Positions 25,767-33,714 are shown, counted from the first letter of the stretch. The stretch: DNA of 49,708 nucleotides from Candidatus Gastranaerophilales bacterium (GCA_900770525.1 CAAHDT010000028.1:1-49708); one strand, 5' to 3'. The notes: a model not told the origin generated them from the letters alone. Numbers and translations: made by a program.

Positions 25767-26706
25767 CTCACCTGATACGTTAGTAAAATACGTCCGAAAT
25801 GGTTTAGTAGAAGAACAACACTTCGGTTATGTTATGGTATTAAACAAAGTTCATGTAATAGACAGAGTTGGCGAAAGCGGCTCATATCCATATTATCTTC
25901 GTTCCTGTGCTAAACCATTGCAAGCAACGTTAATGATAGATTTTGGGATGGACGAAGCTTACGATATGACAGAAGAAGAAATTGCCTTCTGTTGCGCCTC
26001 ACATACCGGCGAACAATGTCATATAGATATAGCAAAAGAACTTTTAAAGAAAATCGGAATTGATGAGAGTTATCTAAAATGTGGAGTTCATCCGCCTTTT
26101 TCGATTGCAGAAAGAGAACGCTTGCTATTGGATGAAGAAGAAACTGGAGTTTTACACAACAACTGTTCCGGCAAACACATAATGATGCTTGGGCTATGTG
26201 CAATGCACAATTGGGATATGGAAACATATGACAAACCGTTTCATCCTTTGCAAAAACTAATAAAAGAAAAAATTTACGATTTATGCGAACTAAAAAAAGA
26301 ATATCCGATAACAACAGACGGTTGCGGAGTTCCTATTCTTGCAATGCCTTTAGAAAACATGGGGAAAGGTTACTTAAACGTATTTTGTTCAGATGAATAT
26401 AAAAAAATCAAGAATGCATTTTTAAACCATCCTTATATTATTGGAGGCGAATGCAGAACTGATACCAAAATCATAGAAAACACCGAAAACCTTGTTGCAA
26501 AAGTCGGAGCAGGCGGATTATGTATAGTGGTTAACACTGAAAAAGAAGAGTGCTTAATTGTAAAAATTTCTGACTGCGATATGAAGGCAAGAGAATATGT
26601 CACAATAGATGCAATTAAAAATATGCATTGGGGAAACATTCCGCTTGATTACGAAATCAAAACCCTTCATGGCGAAGTTGTCGGCAATGTAGTAACAACT
26701 CTATAA
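25756..26706 (+). CDS. L-asparaginase II-type (PF06089) amidohydrolase
   Basis: A 316-residue protein of the Rhizobium-type asparaginase II family. Typical segments are SGSYPYYLRSCAKPLQA (residues 38-54), CCASHTGEQCHI, HNNCSGKHIMMLGLC (about 131-145, with a conserved Cys-Ser-Gly-Lys-His), and TDGCGVPILAMPL. Proteins of this family hydrolyse L-asparagine to aspartate and ammonia, and recent members are Zn-containing. No signal peptide is seen, so it acts in the cytoplasm. Its start lies within the last 11 bases of the MshEN-like gene, so the two are translated together. Confidence 0.9.
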   Translation: MIINSPDTLVKYVRNGLVEEQHFGYVMVLNKVHVIDRVGESGSYPYYLRSCAKPLQATLMIDFGMDEAYDMTEEEIAFCCASHTGEQCHIDIAKELLKKIGIDESYLKCGVHPPFSIAERERLLLDEEETGVLHNNCSGKHIMMLGLCAMHNWDMETYDKPFHPLQKLIKEKIYDLCELKKEYPITTDGCGVPILAMPLENMGKGYLNVFCSDEYKKIKNAFLNHPYIIGGECRTDTKIIENTENLVAKVGAGGLCIVVNTEKEECLIVKISDCDMKAREYVTIDAIKNMHWGNIPLDYEIKTLHGEVVGNVVTTL

Positions 26707-26716
26707 GCTTCTAAAT

Positions 26717-26744
26717 TTGCAATAAAAGATTTTATACCTATAAT
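26717..26744 (+). promoter_or_regulatory. Promoter predicting a leaderless mRNA for paralog 1
   Basis: TTGCAA (26717-26722) and TATAAT (26739-26744) are 16 bases apart. The -10 box ends 6 bases before the ATG at 26751, so the predicted start is at the A of the ATG. No ribosome site is possible. Confidence 0.55.
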
Positions 26745-26750
26745 AACATT

Positions 26751-27131
26751 ATGAAATTTCATCATTATATATCATTGAATATTTTAGCATTCATAAGCTT
26801 TGTTCTGACTACAGTTTTTTTTGTTATTGCAGTATTAGGATTAACAAACAAGATAGATGCGGAATCTCCCTTTGTATACTATACCGTTTACAACATTGTT
26901 GAAATAATGTTTGCCAATGGACTTTTCCTAAACTTACTATTTATTCCTGAATTTATTTACAAGAAAAAGCACCCGAATTCAATTCCGGAAATAAGCTTCA
27001 AATCAAAATTCCTCAAAATTATGCATATCATATTCTTTTACTTAGGCTGGTTTATAGGAACAAGTTATTTTATTCTTGCAACAAAATATTTTCCAAAGTT
27101 TTATAGACTTATAGTTCCATATATAGATTAA
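26751..27131 (+). CDS. Small membrane protein, paralog 1 of 3
   Basis: A 126-residue integral membrane protein with three or four hydrophobic segments (about 8-30, 48-68, 88-112). I do not recognise the family. It shares with its two downstream neighbours an N terminus MKxHxxISLNI, a central FLxLLFIPE followed by a short basic loop, and an FKxKxL C-terminal helix, so the three are clearly related. It lacks a Shine-Dalgarno site; a TATAAT sits 6 bases before the ATG. It is the most divergent of the three. Function unknown. Confidence 0.7.
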   Translation: MKFHHYISLNILAFISFVLTTVFFVIAVLGLTNKIDAESPFVYYTVYNIVEIMFANGLFLNLLFIPEFIYKKKHPNSIPEISFKSKFLKIMHIIFFYLGWFIGTSYFILATKYFPKFYRLIVPYID

Positions 27132-27156
27132 CAACTTTTTTATTTTTTAATATAAT
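27128..27156 (+). promoter_or_regulatory. Promoter predicting a leaderless mRNA for paralog 2
   Basis: TTAACA (27128-27133, 5 of 6 to consensus) and TATAAT (27151-27156) are exactly 17 bases apart. The -10 box ends 6 bases before the ATG at 27163. A second TATAAT directly abuts the ATG. The -35 box overlaps the stop codon of paralog 1. Confidence 0.65.
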
Positions 27157-27162
27157 TATAAT

Positions 27163-27495
27163 ATGAAACCACATAACTTTATAACTCTAAATATCATCTC
27201 TTTTTTAGGAGTATTTCTAACGGTAGTATTGTATTGGCATTTGACACATACAAGTCATTTTTTATGGTATAAACAAATCTACCTCTGCTTTTCATCATAT
27301 ACAGGTATATTCTTATTTTTACTTTTGTTTATACCAGAGTTAATTATGCGAATATGGAAACCCAATTTGCTACCACAAATAGTATATCCTGCAAAATTTA
27401 AGATACTTTTTACTGTCTTTTTTTATGTTTGTTTGCTCTTAGCAATAGCTGCATTTGGAGTTGTTTTTTTATATTTTATCATTGAACATGATTAA
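27163..27495 (+). CDS. Small membrane protein, paralog 2 of 3
   Basis: A 110-residue protein with three hydrophobic segments and a basic loop (MRIWKPNLLPQIVYPAKFK, about 62-80) between the second and third. This loop is identical in paralog 3. The N terminus MKPHNFITLNIISFLG resembles paralogs 1 and 3. The family is unknown to me. No ribosome site is seen; the promoter sits so that the transcript should begin at the ATG. Seventy-nine bases (27311-27389) match paralog 3 perfectly. Confidence 0.7.
   Translation: MKPHNFITLNIISFLGVFLTVVLYWHLTHTSHFLWYKQIYLCFSSYTGIFLFLLLFIPELIMRIWKPNLLPQIVYPAKFKILFTVFFYVCLLLAIAAFGVVFLYFIIEHD
27311..27389 (+). repeat. 79-base direct repeat, copy 1 (copy 2 at 27721-27799)
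   Basis: The stretch is identical to 27721-27799 at every base, third codon positions included, and continues with a single mismatch for about 11 more bases. Flanking parts of the two genes are much less alike, which points to gene conversion or recent recombination. Confidence 0.95.
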
Positions 27496-27560
27496 TACAT
27501 AACACACAAACTTTTTATACTACGTGGAGAAATCTACAACCACGCTATACCTTCTTTTTT

Positions 27561-27569
27561 TGTTATAAT
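27561..27569 (+). promoter_or_regulatory. Extended -10 promoter predicting a leaderless mRNA for paralog 3
   Basis: TGTTATAAT is an extended -10 element (TG-N-TATAAT) ending 6 bases before the ATG at 27576. An imperfect CGTGG/CCACG hairpin (about 27522-27544) lies just upstream. Confidence 0.55.
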
Positions 27570-27575
27570 ACACAT

Positions 27576-27911
27576 ATGAAACTACATAATTGTATATCAT
27601 TAAATATTGTATCTACATTTTGTCCGTTACTTGTGTTAGCAATAAAGTGGTTTATGGAATCTTCATCTGGCTGGTTCCTTGAACTATTTTATATATGTTT
27701 TTCATTATATACAGGTGTACTCTTATTTTTACTTTTGTTTATACCAGAGTTAATTATGCGAATATGGAAACCCAATTTGCTACCACAAATAGTATATCCG
27801 GCAAAATTTAAAATATTTTTTACTATTTTGTTCTACATTTGTTTATCCGCCGCCATAGTTATATTCGGATATATTAATTATATTTGGCTTACTTTATTTG
27901 TTCTCAGTTAA
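27576..27911 (+). CDS. Small membrane protein, paralog 3 of 3
   Basis: A 111-residue membrane protein with three hydrophobic segments. It shares the N terminus MKLHNCISLNIVS and the basic loop IMRIWKPNLLPQIVYPAKFK with paralog 2, and looser similarity with paralog 1. The last helix differs. There is no Shine-Dalgarno site; an extended -10 box sits 6 bases ahead of the ATG. The family is unrecognised. The MITE-like element starts 40 bases after its stop, so the locus has been a site of duplication and insertion. Confidence 0.7.
   Translation: MKLHNCISLNIVSTFCPLLVLAIKWFMESSSGWFLELFYICFSLYTGVLLFLLLFIPELIMRIWKPNLLPQIVYPAKFKIFFTILFYICLSAAIVIFGYINYIWLTLFVLS
27721..27799 (+). repeat. 79-base direct repeat, copy 2 (copy 1 at 27311-27389)
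   Basis: Identical to 27311-27389. The copies are 410 bases apart, in the same reading frame of two neighbouring paralogs. Confidence 0.95.
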
Positions 27912-27951
27912 CTTGTATCCATTTGACACCACATTTAAATTTACACAAACA

Positions 27952-28156
27952 TTGTCATCCTGAAAAGATTGAAAATCGAGCCGTTTTTAACGGCATAGAT
28001 TTTATCTTATTCAGGATCTAACCACCACTAAGCAGTTACGACATCCGAAACTCAATCAAACTATGGTAAAACTTAACAAATGGATAGATTCTGAATAAAC
28101 TAAAAAATCACTTTTCGCAAAGCTCAAAGGATTTTTTTAGTTTTTCAGAATGACAG
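27952..28156. mobile_element. MITE-like element with two large hairpins
   Basis: Ends TTGTCATCCTGAAAA and the reverse complement of TTTTCAGAATGACAG match at 13 of 15 bases as terminal inverted repeats, about 205 bases apart. Each end is itself a long hairpin. The left one (27957-28017) pairs ATCCTGAA with TTCAGGAT around an inner CCGTTTTTAACGG stem-loop. The right one (28088-28151) pairs ATTCTGAA...AAACTAAAAAATC with GATTTTTTTAGTTTTTCAGAAT. No open reading frame of note is present. The target duplication is not obvious. It could be a non-autonomous element or a paired palindromic repeat of the REP type. Confidence 0.7.
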
Positions 28157-28305
28157 TAATTTTTATTTAGTTTTGACAATTGCTGACTAAAGGTCAACCC
28201 TCACTCATCCCTCAGCTCTGCAAGCAGGGTCACAAAACTCGTTACCTCGTCTGTTTCCTTTGCTTCCCGTTGGTAGAGGGCATTTTCACATTTCTTAAAC
28301 TTTAA
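28157..28305. other. Non-coding, relatively GC-rich stretch after the MITE-like element
   Basis: About 90 of these 149 bases (28190-28280) are GC-richer than the flanks and contain short pairing tracts, for example CTCTGC with GCAGGG and CCCTC with GAGGG. No gene is visible. It could be a decayed repeat or an unrecognised small RNA. Confidence 0.35.
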
Positions 28306-28938
28306 TCAATCCTCAAAACTTCCCCCAATTTTATAATAGTAAGAGCAGGCGACACCGGTTCCGTCTTGCGAGCAATCATCCTTCAATTGTTGAAGTCCTA
28401 GCCCTGTACCTAAAGGTTCTGTTTTGTCAGCATAAACCTTTGCACCAAAGACATCTTTCCCCCAAGTGTTAGGAGGCAAAACTCCATTAACATCTACCAT
28501 CATAATAAAAATATTTTCAGTGCCAACAACATTCGGAACATCCTTTATCCCGACAATCATATTTTTATCAGAAAAATAGTAATCCGTAAAATAATACAAG
28601 CTGTTTTTAGGCACAGGAGTATTATTCATGAACTTTACATGATACCTTTTAGGAACCTTTGTATCACTCAAACGCAAATATGGTTTAACGAGTGTCCGAA
28701 ACAACTCTTCTCGCTCCTCCGCATTTTTTGCACGCTTAAAACTTGTCAAAATATTAGTCTTTTCATGTTTCAAAATAACATCTTGCATATAAACAATCTT
28801 AGAATAATAGTCCTTCCATTTAGAAATAAAATTCGCTTGAACTGTAGACTGCAATGATGTTGGAATAAACAACAATACAGCCCCGAACAAAACCAATAAT
28901 GTTATTGTATACTGAACTCGCCATCCTGAAAGTTTCAT
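28306..28938 (-). CDS. Pilin-like membrane-anchored protein without a prepilin site
   Basis: A 210-residue protein with an N-terminal membrane helix (residues 6-27) and an extracytoplasmic domain. The C-terminal third reads MMVDVNGVLPPNTWGKDVFGAKVY, a pattern seen in pseudopilins of the GspG/H-like class, and two Cys (DDC and VACSYYY) could form a disulfide. The usual prepilin peptidase motif (Gly-Phe-x-Leu-x-Glu) is absent from the N terminus, so it may be a membrane-bound pilin-like protein that is not cleaved. It is the last gene of the rny-ymdB-PHP unit, 12 bases after the PHP gene. No other pilin genes are nearby; PilT lies 20 kb away. Confidence 0.72.
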   Translation of the reverse strand: MKLSGWRVQYTITLLVLFGAVLLFIPTSLQSTVQANFISKWKDYYSKIVYMQDVILKHEKTNILTSFKRAKNAEEREELFRTLVKPYLRLSDTKVPKRYHVKFMNNTPVPKNSLYYFTDYYFSDKNMIVGIKDVPNVVGTENIFIMMVDVNGVLPPNTWGKDVFGAKVYADKTEPLGTGLGLQQLKDDCSQDGTGVACSYYYKIGGSFED

Positions 28939-28950
28939 AACACACCTGCT

Positions 28951-29799
28951 TTATGCCATATCAATACATTTTTTTTCTTGCATTAACTTATCATATATCC
29001 ATTCCGGAACAAAATTTTTCCCTAGGATAATTTGCCCGTTCATGATATTCGGCGCGTGGAAATCTGAACCTCCGGTAACAATTAAACCAAGATTTTCTGC
29101 CATTGAAGAAAAATACTCCACACATGCCGGAGAATGCTTACGGTGATATGCTTCAATTCCTCTCAACCCATGAGTCATTAATTCTTTTATAAGATTCTCT
29201 GCAATATCAATATCATGAGGATGCGCAATTACCGGAACTCCTCCTGCATCATAGATAATTTCAACAGCTTCTTGCGGAGAAACGGTTTTTCTTCTTACAT
29301 AAACCGGAGAATCATCATGGATATACTTTGAATAAGCCTCAATTACACTGGAAGTACCACCGGCATTTGTAATAGCTTTTGCAATATGAGGTCGCCCGAT
29401 ACTTCCGCCTTCTGCTACTTGTTTTTTTATGTCTTCAAATTTTATTTTGATACCTTCTTTTTTAGCCAAAAGATCTATAATTTCACGTGCCTGTTCAACC
29501 CTTGCTTTCTGTTGAACCCTCAACAGCTCTTTAAAGTCGCTATTATTAGTATCCATCATATATCCTAGAATATGAACTTCGTAATTTTTATATAGGGTAT
29601 TAACCTCTACACCCTGAATAACTTCAAGTTTTTTGTTATTTTTTTTGATGTAATCCTGCGCTACCTGATAAGACAAAACATTGTCGTGATCGGTGAGAGC
29701 AATAACTTGCAAACCGACATCAAGCGCAGTGTCAACAATTTTCTCCGGAGAAAATACTCCGTCAGAAAAATTCGTATGAATGTGAAAATCTGACTTCAT
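28951..29799 (-). CDS. PHP-domain phosphatase (TrpH/RNase AM-like)
   Basis: A 282-residue metal-dependent phosphoesterase. The PHP motifs are in order: DFHIHTNFSDG (residues 3-13), ALTDHDN (about 34-40), the Glu in GVEVNT, IAHPHDID near 193-200, and GSDFHAPN near 242-249, all metal ligands. Family members (E. coli YciV, RNase AM) hydrolyse 3',5'-nucleoside bisphosphates and trim short RNAs from the 5' end. It overlaps ymdB by 4 bases (ATGA), so the two are coupled. Its position after rny and ymdB suggests a role in RNA turnover. Confidence 0.92.
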   Translation of the reverse strand: MKSDFHIHTNFSDGVFSPEKIVDTALDVGLQVIALTDHDNVLSYQVAQDYIKKNNKKLEVIQGVEVNTLYKNYEVHILGYMMDTNNSDFKELLRVQQKARVEQAREIIDLLAKKEGIKIKFEDIKKQVAEGGSIGRPHIAKAITNAGGTSSVIEAYSKYIHDDSPVYVRRKTVSPQEAVEIIYDAGGVPVIAHPHDIDIAENLIKELMTHGLRGIEAYHRKHSPACVEYFSSMAENLGLIVTGGSDFHAPNIMNGQIILGKNFVPEWIYDKLMQEKKCIDMA

Positions 29800-30632
29800 T
29801 GACTGTTTTCCTTTTCTACTTTATCTCTACTACAAAAAACTCTTTTTATTGCAACAGCATAACCGGTCTGAGGATTAATTTCCACTTCAACCGCATTTAC
29901 GACTGACTTTTCACTTTCTGCGACTTCATAACGCTCAGGGAGTCCGGTTAAAAACCTTTTCAATGACGTATTGTAATCCATCCCGATTACACCGCTTTCG
30001 GCTCCGCAAAAACCGGCATCAGTAATATAGCCCATATTATTTATAATACATTCATCTGCCGTTTGCACATGTGTATGAGTACCAAAAAATGCCGAACATC
30101 CTAAGTCTGCGCAATACCTTGCGAAACAAATTTTTTCAGCCGTTGCTTCTGCATGAAAATCTATAATCACAATCGGAGTAACCTGCTTAATTCTTGAAAT
30201 TTCATCCTTTACCATCTCCCACTGGGAATCAAGAAGGTTCATAAAAACTCGTCCGAGTACGCTTATTACTCCAATTTTATATTCACCAAAATCAAAAATC
30301 TTAGCCCCCTGACCAAACACTCCATTAGGATAATTTATTGGTCTAAGAAGTTTATCTGCGCCATCTATATAGCTAAAAATTTCTTTTTTATCCCAAATAT
30401 GATTACCGGAAGTCATACAATCCACACCATATTCAGAAATCTCATTATAATTTTTTTGAGTAAGCCCAAAACCATGAGAGGCATTTTCCACGTTAGCAAT
30501 AACAAAGTAATCTTCATAATCGCCTTCCTCCAAAAAATCACGAACTGCTAACCTCCCGGGTTTGCCAACCATGTCGCCAAAGAATATTACTTTTACTGTT
30601 TTATCATCACTCATCATCTTTACTCTTACCAT
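29796..30632 (-). CDS. ymdB: YmdB-family metallophosphoesterase
   Basis: A 278-residue calcineurin-like phosphodiesterase of the YmdB/DR1281 family, which acts on cyclic nucleotides and affects RNA stability with RNase Y in Bacillus. The signatures are VIFFGDMVGKPGR (14-26), NVENASHGFG (about 47-56), GNHIWDK, DFHAEATAEK and GTHTHVQTAD. The start is unsure: the first ATG at 30632 gives MVRVKMMSDDK, while the internal ATG pair (about 30617 and 30614) fits the family's usual N terminus. It follows rny by 43 bases with a hairpin in the gap, as in the conserved rny-ymdB pair. Confidence 0.94.
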   Translation of the reverse strand: MVRVKMMSDDKTVKVIFFGDMVGKPGRLAVRDFLEEGDYEDYFVIANVENASHGFGLTQKNYNEISEYGVDCMTSGNHIWDKKEIFSYIDGADKLLRPINYPNGVFGQGAKIFDFGEYKIGVISVLGRVFMNLLDSQWEMVKDEISRIKQVTPIVIIDFHAEATAEKICFARYCADLGCSAFFGTHTHVQTADECIINNMGYITDAGFCGAESGVIGMDYNTSLKRFLTGLPERYEVAESEKSVVNAVEVEINPQTGYAVAIKRVFCSRDKVEKENSQ

Positions 30633-30644
30633 TTTTTAAATACA

Positions 30645-30669
30645 ACCCTCTCCGTTATGGGGAGAGGGT
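30645..30669 (-). other. Palindromic hairpin between rny and ymdB
   Basis: ACCCTCTCC and GGAGAGGGT form a 9-bp stem in the 43-base gap. No T-run follows on the minus strand, so it is not a plain terminator. The 3' arm contains GAGAGGG, which could act as a ribosome site masked by the hairpin, about 13 bases before the ymdB ATG. It may be a regulatory or processing hairpin, or a copy of a dispersed palindrome. Confidence 0.6.
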
Positions 30670-30675
30670 AAATAT

Positions 30676-32196
30676 TTATTTTGCAATTTCAGTTGTTCTA
30701 AATTCACGGACTACCGTAACTCTGATTTGTCCAGGATAATCCAATTCGTCCTCAATACGTTTTGCAACATCTCTTGCAAGTCTTTGAGAAGCTAAATCAT
30801 CAAACATTTCAGCCTGAACAATAATTCTTACCTCTCTACCTGCTTGAACCGCAAACGATTGTTTTATACCATCAAAACTGTTAACAATCTCTTCAATCTT
30901 TTGTAATCTCTTGATATAAATTTCAAGTGTATCACGTCTTGCCCCAGGGCGACCTGCCGAAATTGCATCCGCAACCTTAACCAACACTGCCTCAACAGTA
31001 TTAGCTACAACATCATCGTGGTGAGCCTCAATTGCGTGAATAACTTCCGGTTTTTCTCCGTAACGAGCAGCCAACTCTACACCAAGTTGAATATGTGTAC
31101 CTTCTTGAGTTTGGTCAACTGCTTTTCCGATATCGTGTAAAAGTCCTGCGCGTTTTGCAACAGCAACATTTGCTCCAAGTTCTGCAGCCAACATGCCTGC
31201 AATATGTCCAACTTCCAAAGAGTGTTTCAAAACATTTTGCCCATAACTTGTTCTATAGTACAAACGTCCTAATGTTTTTATAAGCTCTTTATTTAAGCCC
31301 ATAACCCCCATATCTAACGCTGCATTTTCACCTTCTGAGCAAATCTTCTTTTCGATTTCTTCGTTTGCTTTTTCAACCATTTCTTCAATACGAACAGGAT
31401 GAATACGTCCGTCAACGATTAATTTTTCAAGTGCAAGTTTTGCAACTTCACGTCTTACAGGATCAAAACTTGATAATACAACAGCTTCTGGAGTATCATC
31501 AATGATTAAGTCAACACCGGTCAATGTTTCTAATGCTCTAATATTTCTACCTTCGCGCCCGATAATTCTACCTTTCATTTCATCATTTGGAAGAGCAACT
31601 ACAGAAACGGTAGTTTCAACAACTTGCTCTATCATACATCTCTGCATTGTTGTAGATAGAATTTCTTTTGACTTTTCAAGAGCAGTTTCTTTTATTTTAG
31701 CCTCATTTTCTCTGATTAAGCTCATTTGTTCTTGAGCCAAATCATGTTTCAACTGTTCAAGCAAAGTATTTTTGGCCTCTTCTGCCGTCATGCCTGCGAT
31801 CCGTTCCAATTCAGAAGTTTGGCGTTGAACGATTTCTGCCAAATAATCTTCTTTTTCAAGAAGTTCATCAATTTTCCTTTGAACTTGAATATCCTTTTCA
31901 GTGTAATCCTGAATTTTATCTTCAAGCATATCCTCACGTTTAGCAAGTTTTGCCTCTTGTCTGGATAATTCTTGTCGTCTTTCTCTTTCTTCTTCGTTTA
32001 ACTTATCTCTGTCATCTTGAAGTTCTTCAATTGCTTTAATTTTAGCTTCTTTAAATAGAATTTTTTCTTTTTCTTCTAAAGCTATTCTATCCTTTTCAAC
32101 ACCTTGAAGAACCGCTTTCATCTTGTTGTGTTGTACAAAAAGTACAGCAATTAATGCTATTACCGCAATAATCGCAACAATCAATGGTATACCCAT
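30676..32196 (-). CDS. rny: Ribonuclease Y
   Basis: A membrane-anchored endoribonuclease of 506 residues that starts mRNA decay. The parts in order are an N-terminal membrane helix (about 3-23), a long charged coiled coil (about 25-195), a KH domain with GRIIGREGRNIRALE (about 217-231), and an HD domain with AGLLHDIGKAVD (about 356-367) and IEAHHDDVV. The C-terminal GQIRVTVVREFR matches the family. Length is normal. I start at the ATG at 32196, after AAGG; a TTG lies one codon earlier. ymdB and the PHP gene follow. Confidence 0.97.
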   Translation of the reverse strand: MGIPLIVAIIAVIALIAVLFVQHNKMKAVLQGVEKDRIALEEKEKILFKEAKIKAIEELQDDRDKLNEEERERRQELSRQEAKLAKREDMLEDKIQDYTEKDIQVQRKIDELLEKEDYLAEIVQRQTSELERIAGMTAEEAKNTLLEQLKHDLAQEQMSLIRENEAKIKETALEKSKEILSTTMQRCMIEQVVETTVSVVALPNDEMKGRIIGREGRNIRALETLTGVDLIIDDTPEAVVLSSFDPVRREVAKLALEKLIVDGRIHPVRIEEMVEKANEEIEKKICSEGENAALDMGVMGLNKELIKTLGRLYYRTSYGQNVLKHSLEVGHIAGMLAAELGANVAVAKRAGLLHDIGKAVDQTQEGTHIQLGVELAARYGEKPEVIHAIEAHHDDVVANTVEAVLVKVADAISAGRPGARRDTLEIYIKRLQKIEEIVNSFDGIKQSFAVQAGREVRIIVQAEMFDDLASQRLARDVAKRIEDELDYPGQIRVTVVREFRTTEIAK

Positions 32197-32481
32197 CAAA
32201 TATTTACCTTATCCTTTTCTATTTTTTTATAATACACACAATGCTCGATACATTTAACCTATCGAGCGCTTATTCAAAACTTAAAATTTCAAATAATCAT
32301 TGCATATATTTCCAAAAATATTTAGCTACTACATCTGCATACAGCATAACATAATTATCATTATTTGTATAGTAAAATTTTAAATTTTGATACAAAAAGT
32401 GGAGTTTTTTTTATTTATTTTACTAATTTTTCATTACGTGATATTATGTTTGGTAGGTTAAAATTTATTTGGAGAAAAATT

Positions 32482-33651
32482 ATGGATTTAAAAGAAATTA
32501 GAAAAGAGAACGAACTTGTCGATTTATTCTGCAATTTGGCTGAAATTCCTTCTCCTTCATTAAAAGAAAAAAACGTATCAGATTATATTTTAAAATTTTG
32601 CAGCGAAAACAACATAGATGCAAAATATGACAGCTATGAAAACGTATACATAAATATTCCTGCAACAGACCCGTCAAAACAATCTATCCTTTTATCATCT
32701 CATATGGATGTAATTGGTGATGACTCTCCGGTTAAAACCTATGTTGACGAAGAAAATCAAATTCACGCAGAAGGCAGAACACTCGGAGCTGATGACAAAG
32801 CAGGAGTGGCTAATGCACTATATTTTGCAAAATATTTGGCTAACACACCTGATATCAAACACGGCGGATTGGAAATTGTTTTCACAAGAGATGAAGAATC
32901 AGGCATGAGCGGAATTCACAATCTTGATTTTAGTCTTATACATTCGAAATACGCTCTTGTTCTTGACAGTGACAGCCTCGGACAATTCATGACATCAGGC
33001 GCAAGCTATACGCTCGCAACAATAAGCGTACATTCATTCAAAGGCGGACACTCAGGAATTGATATCGGCGATAAAACAAGAGAAAATGCCGCAAAACTTA
33101 TTGCGGACTTGTTATCAGATTTACCGCAAGGTGTATTCCACGCGGATGAAAATGGCGATGTAATCACATCTTGCAACCTTGGTGGTATTGAAGCCGGAAA
33201 ACTTAGCGTTACCAATATCATCAACATTGACGCTAAAGCAACATATTCTATAAGAAGTTCAAGCAGAGAATACGAAGAAGAATTGAAAAATCTTATGAAA
33301 TATCAAGTTGATGATTTCAACCAAAGATATAAAGACACTGCAAAAGCTGAAATTGTTTTTGAACAACATCTTCCACCTTTTGAAAAAAGCTGGGATAATT
33401 ACATTCCTCAAATGTTTGAAGCTGCTGCTACTGCTTGCGGTGTAAAAGCTGAAACAGGTTCTTTCCATGCCGGCGCAGAAACACACATCTACGCAAACCA
33501 CCTAAACGGGAATGGCGATAAGTTTATTCCGTTCTTAGTAGGTTTGGCAGATGTACACAATATGCACTCTGCAGAAGAAAATGTATCTTATCCTTCAATG
33601 ATAAAAGGACAAGAAATATTGAGGAAATTCTTTGAAGATTTCAATAAATAA
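32482..33651 (+). CDS. M20-family peptidase (PepT-like)
   Basis: A 389-residue cytoplasmic di-zinc aminopeptidase of the tripeptidase PepT/peptidase T type. Metal ligands and catalytic residues appear in the expected order: SSHMDVIGDD, GADDKAGVANAL (bridging Asp), TRDEESGMSG (catalytic and metal Glu), LDSDSLG, and near the end GSFHAGAETHIYANH. I place the start at 32482 after TTTGGAGAAA; the longer frame to 32365 gives an implausible Phe/Ile-rich extension. It stands alone, followed by a terminator. Confidence 0.94.
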   Translation: MDLKEIRKENELVDLFCNLAEIPSPSLKEKNVSDYILKFCSENNIDAKYDSYENVYINIPATDPSKQSILLSSHMDVIGDDSPVKTYVDEENQIHAEGRTLGADDKAGVANALYFAKYLANTPDIKHGGLEIVFTRDEESGMSGIHNLDFSLIHSKYALVLDSDSLGQFMTSGASYTLATISVHSFKGGHSGIDIGDKTRENAAKLIADLLSDLPQGVFHADENGDVITSCNLGGIEAGKLSVTNIINIDAKATYSIRSSSREYEEELKNLMKYQVDDFNQRYKDTAKAEIVFEQHLPPFEKSWDNYIPQMFEAAATACGVKAETGSFHAGAETHIYANHLNGNGDKFIPFLVGLADVHNMHSAEENVSYPSMIKGQEILRKFFEDFNK

Positions 33652-33667
33652 ATTCTATAAATCATAC

Positions 33668-33702
33668 GAAAAAACGAGGAGCTTAATAACTCCTCGTTTT
33701 TA
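33668..33702. terminator. Bidirectional terminator
   Basis: AAAAAACGAGGAG and CTCCTCGTTTTT form a hairpin with poly-A and poly-T tracts on both sides, between two converging genes. It can end both transcripts. Confidence 0.9.
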
Positions 33703-33714
33703 TTTATTGAACAC

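Noticed and set aside
28919..28930. Another copy of the MITE-like end (CATCCTGAAAG)
   Set aside because: The match is about 11 bases and lies inside the start of a gene; too short to distinguish from chance.
32365..32481. N-terminal extension of the M20 peptidase
   Set aside because: The extension is Phe/Ile-rich, has no ribosome site and is not typical for the family. TTTGGAGAAA precedes the internal ATG.
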